The notes beneath the pieces are model-generated. The model saw nothing but the letters and a program-made list of their open reading frames with translations. It did no database searches and was not told the DNA's origin. Below are positions 1 to 12,100 of a stretch of 64,000 nucleotides of DNA, in pieces. Position 1 is the first letter of the stretch; each line of letters starts with the position of its first letter. Source of the DNA: Aporrectodea caliginosa (lineage: Eukaryota > Annelida > Clitellata > Crassiclitellata > Lumbricidae); the NCBI GenBank assembly GCA_020284085.1, contig JACEVL010000130.1, positions 3,033,908-3,097,907 of the forward strand. The letters are read 5' to 3'. The translations under genes were made by a program, and so were the position numbers.

Positions 1-420
1 AATATCGTCGATGCTGTGGGGAGTAGGCCTAACCGTAGTCGTGAAGTGCATCTGTGGATCAGAGGCCCACGTCGATCCGTCTGTGATGGGTGGGTACCTA
101 TATAGGTGGGCTGGCCTGGTGGTGAGCACTTTGAACCTGTCGACCTCTTAGGTATAAAACACGGTGTTGGGGCCGAACTCAGTGGATCATGTTTTGTAAT
201 ATTGCCTGGCATGCTTTGCAAATTCGGATTCATTACCACACGCATCAGTTCTACGCCTGTTTTTTTAGAATTTATTAGTTGGCAACTCAACCAGGAGCTG
301 ACAGTTTTTAGTCCAGAATGTAGGTTATGTACATGTATCTGGAGTTCTGGACACTCACTATAGCGCTTTTCTCTACTTCACAAAAGCGCTGCTGTGCCAA
401 TGTTTGACCAAGTGGCCAAT
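1..420 (+). repeat. dispersed repeat, 3' part of a retroposon-like family
   Basis: The segment around 330-400 ('ctggagttctggacactcac' then 'tatagcgctt', then 'cacaaaagcgctgctg') resembles 9640-9700, which has a similar order of motifs and the same orientation. It looks like the diverged end of a dispersed element. No intact protein is recognisable. The paired 'agcgctttt' and 'aaaagcgct' could form a short hairpin. Confidence 0.4.
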
Positions 421-1655
421 CATAGGTGGGGCTAGGCCGGCGCATCCAACCAGCGGTGTGCCTCGAGTTGTTGTCACAACCTGACTACCGCCTTGTGTGC
501 ACCGCTGCAGTGATAACAGTTTCTCCCGCCGAGTGATAGGGTCTGTGAATTTTCAGTGGTGTCAAATAGTACACCTACATGAACTAAAGAAAGAAAACAA
601 ATTCTTTAATCTAAGAGAAAGCAGTAAGTAAACAAACAATGAAATTGTTAAAATATATATGTAAAGGCTCTCAGATTTTGAAAGTTAAATTAATTTGACA
701 AACATAATTCACCAGTTTTATGCTGGTTTTTCCCATAACTTCAGCTTGCAAAGCTGATACTGTATAATTATGTAAGTAAAATTAGCAATGCACATCATTT
801 TCTTGTTAACAAGGCCTGGTAAGCTTAACCCTACATAATAAGTGTACATGTATATTTCTCTCAGCTAACTTTGAGCATGAGCTTTCCCATTAATTGCTGC
901 ATTTTCTGAAAGAAAAGCTGAAAATCATCCAAATAACAAAAAAGTTTGTAAAATAATTTTGAATGGTAATGTTTTTTTTGAATAAGTTACATTGAATTAA
1001 TACATGTACAATGTATATGCATTTTGACTGAATAGTCAGTCAATTAGATTTAAAAATGAACAGATTTAAAACTTGAAACCCCTAAAATTAGAGTTTTACA
1101 ATCCAAGTTGCAGATAAACTACGTAACACTCCTATATTAAAAAAAATCGTTTTTGACAATTATAATCTACAATATTTTATTATGTAGCACAAAAGTTTTC
1201 CATCAATACAAAAAGATAAATATGCTAAGATACTAACACTCCATAAATTTTGTAACATATAACAAAGGGCATACTTTAAATTACATCTCTTATGCAGCAT
1301 TTTTATAATCTAACTTCATTCATTTATGCAGAGAAATTGCCACAAACAGGGTAAATCAAGAACATTGCTGTCACGTAGTAGCTGATAATAGTATAGTAAA
1401 AAATCTGCTATTGTACAATCACAAAGCTATGATTTCAGTAACACTTTAAATAATTTCTGGTGGAATGCCACAGTTTCACACTCAAGTGTAACATATTTTG
1501 CTTCATCTAATGATTGGTAAGTTTAGCCTAAATGTCACACTACTATGATGCTATCAGAAGCATCTACCTGAAGTAGTTGTATCAAATTTGGCGTTACAGT
1601 CAGAATTCATTTTGCTAACCACTGGTAGCAACTATACAGCTGCTAGCCTAACTGT
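421..1655. other. 3' flank and likely 3' UTR of the KDM4 gene
   Basis: AT-rich DNA downstream of the KDM4 stop codon (minus strand). I see no coding exon. It probably contains the 3' UTR; a minus-strand AATAAA lies at 1176-1181. No PHD- or Tudor-like coding sequence is visible here, so the protein appears to end at 1656. Confidence 0.5.
1176..1181 (-). terminator. candidate polyadenylation signal for KDM4
   Basis: The plus strand reads tttatt, which is AATAAA on the minus strand, about 475 nt after the KDM4 stop. Such hexamers occur often by chance in AT-rich DNA, so this is only a candidate. Confidence 0.3.
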
Positions 1656-4600
1656 TCAAGGCAAGGTGGAGGTTGATGGAACAACGCTGGTTGTTTGAGG
1701 GAGGGTGACCTGAATCTGTTGACTTGTCTTCTCAAATGCAGATGGTGCTGGCAAATATGCACTAGACACCACCTGAACAGCTGTCTCTGAACAACTAGGG
1801 CTAATGTTTGAAATGACCGTGACATCACTGGCACAGCTGCTAACAGCAGTCACGGCATTATGGTCCTGTGATTGACCAACACACGGCATAAATGTTTCAA
1901 AAAGTTGTCGTTGGGACAGAAGCTTGTTTTGAGCAGTTGACGACTGAAGAGATCTTGGAATTGACGACCCATGTGACGAGGACATTGCTTGATGTTGCTG
2001 TGGCACATGACAATGCTGAGTATTTAACAAGTTTGAGATGGTAGGATTAGAATTGGAACAGTTAACTGGAGATACACTAGGAAAAGCCATTCTGCGCCCA
2101 AGCGTATTATTGTGCAGGCTTTGTGAAAAGTCATGAGCTCCAAATCCTCCAGTCATCTGCATTCTAGATGAACTTCCAGAAATATTGCTCACTGGAACAA
2201 TAGTTTCACTTGGCCTAGAAAATCTTTGAATCGGTAACCTCACAGGATGGATGCCGACAGAATTTGTCATGACTGGAACTTGACTTCTAGGTACAGCTTC
2301 CATGTCAAATGGCTGCCTAGTCCTCCTGTCAACTATAGTCAAGTCTAATGCTTCAGCCTGGGCTGCGATATAGTGGCCACCAGCAGAGGAACATGCCAAT
2401 GCTAACTGATTAGATTGTGATGACAACAATGACTTAAGCCCTGCATAATGAGTCCAAGGTGGAAACGTACTGGCATCATTTTTCAAAGTGGAGTCACTCT
2501 TAACCAAGAAGTTTTGGTTTGGTGGGTTAAGTCTGGCTTTCTTTGGTGCTGGTTCATATGGCTGTGGATAGACTGGATAAGATGAAGGCCCAGTGGAATG
2601 CAATCCAGTTGGAGTCGGTGGAGAACACAACACTGAAAGCAGAGCAGAACACATCTGATTACTGGATTCTGCTGGTATATTTTTCTTCGCACTTTTCTGC
2701 CTCTTCTTTCTTACTGGCCCTTCCAATTTCAAAACTAACTCCTCATTATTAGTAAGCATTTGTGAAGATAACAAATGCTGGAGTGGTGCCTCCTTCTTGC
2801 GTCTTTTGACCAACTTCTTTGTTTCCATACTTTTAAGGACTTCCTCTGTTCTGCTAGGTCTGGCTTCAGATGTCAGTCCTGAGCTAATAAAGCGCACACC
2901 AGAAAGTCCTACAGTCTTGACATCTGAGACATTAGAGTTTGCATATGGTTGTGGATAGACTGGATAAGATGAAGGCCCGGTGGAATGCAATCCAGTTGGA
3001 GTCGGTGGAGAACACAACACTGAAAGCAGAGCAGAACACATCTGATTACTGGATTCTGCTGGTATATTTTTCTTCACACTTTTCTGCCTCTTCTTTCTTT
3101 CTGGCCCTTCCAATTTCAAAACTAACTCCTCATTATTAGTAAGCATTTGAGAAGATAACAAATGCTGGAGTGAAGCCTCCTTCTTGCGTCTTTTGACCAA
3201 CTTCTTTGTTTCCATACTTTTAAAGCCTTCCTCAGTTCTGATAGGCCCGGCTTCAGATGTCATTCCTGAGCTAATAAAGTTCACACCCGAAAGTCCTACA
3301 GTCTTGACATCTGAGACATTAGAGTTTGGTAAAGAACTTGCATATGGCTGTGTATAGACTGGATAAGATGAAGACTCAGTGGAATGCAATCCAGTTGGAG
3401 TCGATGGAGAACACAACACTGAAAGCGGGCCAGAACATATCTGATTACTAGATTCAGCCGGTATATTTTTCTTCACACTTTTCTGCCTCTTCTTTCTTAC
3501 TGGCCCTTCCAGTTTTAAAACTAACTCCTCGCTGTTAGTGAGTATTTGGGAAGATAACAAATGCTGGAGTGGTGCCTCCTTCTTACGTCTTTTGACCAAC
3601 TTCTTTGTTTCCATACTTTTAAAGCCTTCCTCAGTTCTGATAGGCCGAGCTTCAGCTGTCAGTCCTGAGCTAATAGAGCTAACACCAGAAAGTCCTACAG
3701 TCTCAAGATCTGAGACATTAGAGTTTGGTAAAGAACTTGCATATGGCTGTGTATAGACTGGATAAGATGAAGGCTCAGTAGAATACAATCTAGTTGCAGT
3801 CAGAGGCGAACACAACCCTGAAAGCGGACCAGAACATATCTGATTACTGGATTCTGCTGGTAAATTTTTCTTCACACTTTTCTGCCTCTTCTTTCTTACT
3901 GGCCCTTCCAATTTCAAAACTAACTCCTCATTATTAGCAGGCATTTGGGAAGATAACAAATGCTGGAGTGGTGCCTCCTTCTTGCGTCTTTTGACCAACT
4001 TCTTTGTTTCCATGCTTTTAAAGCCTTCCTCAGTTCTGCTAGGCACCGCTTCAGCTGTCAGTCCCGAGTTAATACAGCTAACACCAGAAAGTCCTACAGT
4101 CTTGACATCTGAGACAATAGAGTGTGCATAGGACTGTGGATAGACTGGATAAGATGAAGACTCAGTGGAATGCAATCCAGTTGGAGTCGGTGGAGAACAC
4201 AACACTGAAATCAGACCAGAACTCAACTGATTACTGGATAATGCTGGTAAATTTTTCTGCACATTTTTCTGCCTCTTCTTTCTTACTGGCCCTTCCAGTT
4301 TTAAAACTAACTCCTCGCTGTTAGTAAGTATTTGGGAAGATAACAAATGCTGGAGTGGTGCCTCCTTCTTACGTCTTTTGACCAACTTCTTTGTTTCCAT
4401 GCTTTTAAAGCCTTCCTCAGTTCTGCTAGGCCCGGCCTCAGATGTCAGTCCTGAGCTAATAAAGCTCACACAAGAAAGTCCTACAGTCTTGACATCTGAG
4501 ATATTAGAGTTTGCATATGTCTGTGGATAGACTGGATAAGATGAAGGCTCAGTGGAATGCCATCCAGTTGGAGTAGGTGGAGAACACAACACTGAAAGCG

Positions 4601-6189
4601 GACCAGAACATATCTGATTACTAGATTCTGCTGGTACATTTTTCTTCACACTTTTCTGTCTCTTCTTTCTTAGTGGCCCTTCCAATTTCAAAACTAACTC
4701 CTCATTATTAGTAGGCATTTGGGAAGATAACAAATGCTGGAGTGGTGCCTCCTTCTTGCGTCTTTTGACCAACTTCTTTGTTTCCATACTTTTTAAGCCC
4801 TCCTCAGTTCTGCTAGGCACGGCTTCAGATGTCAGTCCCGAGTTAATACAGCTAACACCAGAAAGTCCTACAGTCTTGACATCTGAGACAATAGAGTGTG
4901 CATATGGCTGTGGATAGACTGGATAAGATGAAGACTCAGTGGAATGCAATCCAGTTGGAGTTGGTGGAGAACACAACACTGAAATCAGACCAGAACTCAA
5001 CTGATTACTGGATAATGCTGGTATATTTTTCTTCACACTTTTCTGCCTCTTCTTTCTTTCTGGCCCTTCCAGTTTTAAAACTAACTCCTCGCTGTTAGTA
5101 AGTATTTGGGAAGATAACAAATGCTGGAGTGGAGCCTCCTTCTTGCGTCTTTTGACCAACTTTTTTGTTTCCATACTTTTTGAGCCCTCCTCAGTTCTGC
5201 TAGGCCCGGCTTCCGATGTCAGTCCTGAGCTAATACAGTTAACACCAGAAAGTCCTACAGTCTTCAGATCTGAGACAGTAGAGTTTGATAAAGAACTTGC
5301 AGCAACTGTTGTTTTTGTCTGAGCAAAAGAAGACATCATTCTTATCGCTGATGAAAAATTCGTTACCATAGGCAGAGAAACTGATGCAGACACATCAGCC
5401 TCCAATGAAGCTCGTCCGCCAAATTTCTCATGCATCAATATAGTTTTGTTTTCCTCTTTGATAGACATCTTAAAAATTGGAGTTGTACTGTTTGACTGTG
5501 GCAGTGTTTTGTAGCAGCCTGTTGTAACTCTTGAAGTGTTGCATGCATCAATGTGACTTTGTGCAGCAGCTGATGTGGCCACAGCTGATGTCTTTGTTAA
5601 CTTCTGAACTCTTGCTTGAACTGATATTTCCTCCTCAAAATGCTGATTCAAAAGCTGATTCTGCTTATTAGAATTAAGAATATGACGCATGAAGGCACCA
5701 AGAAATCCAGATGGCTGAAACTGGTCTGTCTTAGGAGGACTAAGCACCATTTCATTTTGTACTGCACACATTTTAACAGGTTCTCTTTGCATGGAATCAA
5801 AATGAATTTGATCACTGACAGTAGTTTCCATTTTGTGAACTGGTGATACAAATGTAGATTGTTGCAGAAGTTGTGTATTGCTGTGACTGTCTAGCACTGC
5901 TAGTGGTGCATCTTTGGACTGACTTTCACAGTTCTCACCTGTTTCAGATTTGAACTCGTGAAAGTCAGTTTCAATTGTTGATTCATCGAACAAGTCAATG
6001 TTGGCAGTATGTTGGATGTAATCTGGGGCTGCTTCTGATTGTTCACTTTGATACCATTCCTGCTTGAGGTCATCTAAGCAGTCCTCTTCATTGAATGATA
6101 ATTGAGCAATTTTCTTTGATCCACGAACTCCCTTTGTTACAGGATTTCGTTTGGCGATGATGCTGAGTCGGTATTTTCTCTCCTCTGGA
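1656..6189 (-). CDS. KDM4: KDM4 exon 7: long C-terminal region with tandem repeats
   Basis: This 4534-nt terminal exon completes split codon D365 and runs open to the stop at 1656. Its first residues, [19 protein letters not shown], follow the JmjC helical region. A Ser/Thr/Gln-rich, probably disordered stretch precedes and follows the repeats (about residues 662-1582). The exon is far longer than any other in the gene. Its acceptor is the inner copy of a duplicated splice site (see 6183-6256). Confidence 0.92.
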
Positions 6190-9100
6190 CTGAAAAACAC
6201 ATAAAAGTACACTAAACTTCTCTGGACTGAAAAACACATAAAAGTACACTAAACTTAGAGAAAAAAAATAATCTATGAAAAAGACAAATTTACTCAGAGA
6301 AGCTCTGACAAGAGGATGTATGAGGTGCTTGGAACATTTACATCAGTAATATCAAAGAATCTGTAAAATCGTACAGTGGAATAAAAATTGTCATTAGACA
6401 TTAACAAACCCAACAAGAACACTGTATCCTTAAGGAAATGCAATGCACATATAGCTAATATCCATCTCTTGCTGTTATCAACTAAAACTGTGTAACATGT
6501 TACCAAGAGACTTGTCATAGCCTAAAATTTGCAGCACAGAAAATCTGCAGCCATCAGTATACCCTTTTAAATTAAACACATCACAGAAAAAGTAATCACT
6601 ATTGGATAAGCTTACATTGAAAAGTCACAAATTGAGCAAGCAGCTGTTGAAATGTAAGTATACATGCCAGCATATGTCTGTAAAGCAGTAAAAGAAATGG
6701 ACTGACAGCAATTCAACTTAAATTGTGTGCCTGGAATTTTGATTAACACCCAGAGATGTAGATAAATTATAATTACTCGTCACAATTCTAAAAGTGAGGC
6801 TTCAAATTGCAAATACAGCAGCAATCTCACTTAGCTTGCTAAGAAGTTTATGTTATGCTCAAGCAATACACACAAAAATTAAGCTGCAAAATGGACTTTA
6901 CTAGTTCATAAAAGATTCTACATAAATGACATTAATCACATTGTTGCCAATAAAATTTTTTGACCATTTCCAATCGGTCTTATAAGCCCCAAGGTATTAC
7001 ATTTAAATCCGCCAACCTATCGCTTCTAGCTCAGCACTCGTACTGTCGGCAAATATTGTAATCAACCAATTAATGGTTTCGCTCTGGCAGTGCGTGACAA
7101 GGACAGTGTTGGGCCTCGCGCATGTTTGGTGCCTGGTTCAAAGCTTTGGAATAAACTGCCCAGTTCAGTGCTTTCAATCAGTTTTTAATCTCACTCGGGT
7201 TTAATCTTATGACTTGTTGAAAATTTGATTACTCACTGTAGACTGACTTTCTGGTTTCTTGACCAAGCTTCTCCAACAGGGTACAACTGTTGACACTATA
7301 GAAGTCATATAGAAAAGATTCAGTAAATGCCCAGATGTAGGTGACAACATGGCAGAGAAAACGACCCACTTGTCGTCGCTTACTAGATCAGCCGGAAAAT
7401 GGTCATTTTGTAATAACATGATTGCTGATTTTTGTGTCTAATTAATGCATCTGCAGCTAAAACTCGCTGTATAGCAAAGTATATTACCCCACATGAAGCA
7501 CTAAGACCAAAATAAGGTATTAATGCATCAGGTAGACAGGTTAAACATTTATAGGCGATTTCCTGACAAATTATATTTTATATTTTCTTCAAAAAGGACA
7601 AACATGTTGAAATTTTTTAACCTGATTTCCTTATGGTATAAGCTTATGGAAACTGTTAATAAGTCCATTCCCAACAAGTGGTTCCTTTTCTTGGCCGTGG
7701 TCACATATACAAGTCATGAAAGTTAAGGTTCTTACTCGGATATTATGTAGTCTGGATCAGGGAACATCTGTTGTCCGATTCCCTTCCTTCTTCTCTGGCC
7801 ATTTATCTTAACGTATTCATCCTCTGGGTGAGGAGCCAGATCCTTATTTTGCTCAAAGAGATCCAGCAGCTCCGGCTGATAACGACGCACAAAGCACTTC
7901 ATACTGAATCGCACCATTTCCTTACGACAATCACACTGTTAAGCAAAACAATAAACAGCTGTGTATTATTCCAAGCTTAACTTACTACACAATAGGTTAG
8001 GCATATACAGGCTGCACTACTCAATAAAAAACTTGACGGCAATTTTAAACTAAATATTGTCATTCAGATTTGTGAAAACCAAAGTCTGCACTTGCCCACG
8101 GCTACATACTAAAACTTACTCACAAACAGCAGCTTCAATAGGTGTAAAACATGTGCTATACAAATGTCAAGATACATTTCAACTTTGAATTCTGCCATGG
8201 TAACTTGCTAATAAGAGTAAATCTCATTTGTAGTGCATTAAATTGAGTAATTGAGCGTTACACAGTCCTTGCACACTGGTATAAACATATTAGTTTTTAC
8301 ATTTTGCACCTGGGTCACAATGTTCTGCAAATTCTGTTCCACTTCTAGATTCTATATTATAACACAAACAGTAGCTTCTCAGCTATCATATTCTTCCAGA
8401 TTCCATATTATACAGACTTATGGAATGTACATAAAATAAATTTAAGCAGAATGATTGATTTTTGGAAAGAAAAGTGATAGCTTTGGAGGACAAGATCTAT
8501 GCCATTTGACGTTATGCAGAAACACAGATAAACTGGTACAGTGTAAACATATCCATACATTACACTGAACAGCCAAGCAGCAACATGTAAACATTAAAGC
8601 TGGTTAATGAGTGAACAGTAACCATAATTGTCTGCACTCATTATTTCTTACTTTTATATCACTTAGCCTACTGCACAAATATGGAATCTTTGTACGTGGT
8701 GCATAACAGTTTTATGTGCACTAGAAAAGGTTAGCTTTCAGTACACAGCCTGTTTTGCTGTCTCTACACAGTGCCAATATCACAAGAGCTGTGAAGAGCT
8801 GGCCAAGTGTAGTTTATTATATTTGTCTAATAGCTTTACTACAGAGATTTTAATACACTGACTACTCACATGTGTTGCTCTTTTACCATACTCAATCCAT
8901 CGCATCGTGGCAAAGTTTGTAGACTCGGCACAGTTGTATCCCATATTGAAGCCTGAATGATACCCATATGGAAAGGTGATGATGAAATCACCTGCCTCTT
9001 GGTATACCTGGCCAAAGACAATGCACACAATTAACTGACACACACTATTTTGTATGACATTGTATTCATCGCATAATATGGTGGTAAAACAGTAGCAGGT

Positions 9101-12100
9101 CACAAACTTGCCCAAGGTTCTGAAAGGCTAGAACCATGTAAGCAATCGGTGATTGTGATTGACAAGTAGAGCATTTCATGAAATGGTACAAATTTTGCCA
9201 TACACAGACGGGAATATGAAGGCAAAGGTTTAAATAAAACCAGTGGTTTCGGCGGTCATCGCATGTGCTACTTTTAGTCAATAAGTTGACAACAAGTGGA
9301 TTTTCATAAGTTTTGGTTGTGCGCACTGCAAATAATGTCATCTTCCACAGATCCAGTGGCAGAGGGATGCTCAAGCACAGCATCTTCTACCATCTGTGAG
9401 GTGCTTGTACTTTGCAAATATGTTGCTCCCCTTGTCGCTAGATGTTGCTTCCCTTCTTCAAGCTATGTAGTTCAGGAACTACACACATGATGTCTACTAT
9501 CGTCAGTCAGTCTCTGTGGAAACTCACCAGTGGTGATTCCTCTAGTTATCTGAGCACTCTTTGCTTATTGATTAACTGTTTGTTCGTAATGACTTTAATA
9601 TCATTTACACTGGGACAGGCAGTGCTTTTGTATGTATATCTCTGGATACTCACTATAGCAACTGCTAAGTACCTCACAAAGCGCTGCCTGCACCAGTCTA
9701 TATGAAGCGGTAGGAAAAATGCCTATGGCACATTGTGTATCAGGAGAATATGATTCTCATATAAGTATAATTCGCTGGCTCTTGAAGTCTAATTTAACAT
9801 GGCAAACATCAACTACATACCGTGCACTATGATGATACAAAACACATGATCAGGTTATCATTATTTTTAGTTTACAAGCACACTCTCATCACACCATTAT
9901 ATCACACATGCTCCCCTCATCACACCATCATATCACATACCCTCTAACAAGAGCCGATTCTCAAATGCACATAATAATTCAGACAGCACAAAGATGCTTT
10001 TTAAAATTGCTTTTACATAAGCCAAATAGAATAAAAAATCACTGGTTTCATTCAACATTAGACACCAGTTTAGGAGAAACAATTGAAGATTCTTCTTACC
10101 TTGTCAAAAGGAATACTGTTGTTGCGGAGAACGGTTGGTGACATGAGAATCGATTTATGGCGCAAAAAGTTGGAGCATTGCTGAGCCTCAGAAGGAAAGT
10201 AACCTATCACAGCAACATCAGATCAGTTACATACACTGACACGAAGCAGAAACCAACCTATATGACTTATTCTAATTTTCCTTTACATGAGTGCAAATTC
10301 AGTCTCTGAGGATTAGAGCTTACTTTTAGCAGCATATACAGTTCAGTCTGTATACTCTACAGGTAACAATTATATCAGAAATTTGACAAAAGCTTGCAGA
10401 AACTTGACCTGAAAACATGGCTTCTTTCAAACAATTAAAAGCACAACTGGTCCAAAAGCTGCTGTCCATGATTAAGTCCTATCACCGTGAAGCTCATAAT
10501 TCTCTTCACTCAGTTCAAATCATGCACACTGATATTGCAACAGGGTGTCTTGGTTCACTCTAAATGCCAATCAACACTATACATGTATAGGGCCTAAAAT
10601 CACCAGACATTTGCACACTGCATTATGACATATATACTCTTTTTTCAGAGTGTACAGTGATCCTATTGTAACTCTCTCACAGACAATAAATATCACTGCT
10701 TATAGTAATCCTACATGACCATAAAACCGTACTCCGCTCACCTGCAGCAAGTCGTTCCAGTCGCTGCCCATGCTCTGTCGGAACCGCATACCAGAACTTG
10801 GGAGCTCCGTAGTGGAGATAGTTGATGGAGTAGAGGTCCATATCCTCTGTGTGCCATGGAAAAGTTGTCTTCCACATACCAAAATACAGGTAGGTGGTCG
10901 TAACTCCCTCTATAGTGGCATCATAGTCTTCTTTGACACAGTCTAAAATGGTTCCAAGTCGACTGACGTTCCACACATCTTGGTCGCCATCATACAGTGA
11001 ACCCGAAACATCAGCACCATATATTGGCGGATTGAAAGTCACGTTCTTCCAGTATTTTCGTTCAAGTTCTTCTATGTCAAGTTCTGGTGGAGGACGGAGT
11101 CTTTGATCAGAAACAAAATAAACAATCATTACGGTTGGATGTAAACAAGCTTCATCATGATGAAATGAGTTAATATAACAATATCCCTGTATATAATATG
11201 AGGAGTGTCTAGGCATAACTAAACAACAAACTAGTATACATGTAAACACTTCAATAGTTAGACAACGAAACACCACTAAACCTCAGTAAATAAGTTTACA
11301 AATAGGTAGGCTGTTGAATCATGCTGAAGCTGCTCTACATAAAAAAGCAGGCAGAAACAAACACATTATACATATTTCTTAACAAATTACAGTTAACTTC
11401 TTACGCAAGTATGCATGTACCAACTGTTCATAAGATATTATGTTTTACTGTAATATGTAAAATTTTGACAAACCCTGAAAATCCAGCTACAGGCAGAATA
11501 GTTACAAAAGGGTTAAAGGCTGTTGTGCTGAAAACACTACTACAAATAGGCAACTCAGTTTTACTGGTTGCATGGCAAAAACAAACCACTAACAGGGTGG
11601 CCACAGAAATATGATTTCAAAATTCCCTGAGTTTTCCAGGTTTTCCAGAGTCATTTTTTGAATTTTCCAGAGCACATTTTAATCACTTTCCTATTATATA
11701 TAGGCCTAAAGAATAAAAGCTTAAAATATTTGAGCGGCCTCCCCCTTATAGCCGCACCTTTCCTTGCCTTTTTATATTGTTTTCCTCAGAATAGTTCAGA
11801 TCAATTAGTAAAAACAAAAATATCGAAACATTACTATATTCACGCACCTTTTCAGATGCAAATGCAATCACTAGAGTGCAAGTCAGAAACATAATACCAA
11901 TGGCTGGAGTTGGGAACACCACCAGAGATGTTTCGTTAAGATTTTCTACCAGCACGTCACCATTCACATTAAAGCCACTCTCTCTACTCTGCCATGCGAC
12001 AACACTGGAATCAGTTTGATGACCCACCAAATGTCTGCATATCCAGGTCAATTGTCTAGACACTTGAAGTAGAATTCAAGTCTGGTGGTGGGTGTGCTGA

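Noticed and set aside
2543..5098. A series of similar plus-strand frames (about 66-69 codons each) across the KDM4 repeats
   Set aside because: They are antisense shadows of the tandem array; the minus strand is a continuous, phase-consistent coding exon.
2540..5300. CRISPR-like regular repeat spacing
   Set aside because: Units are 387-399 bp, wholly coding and contiguous with no spacers; this is a eukaryotic exon.
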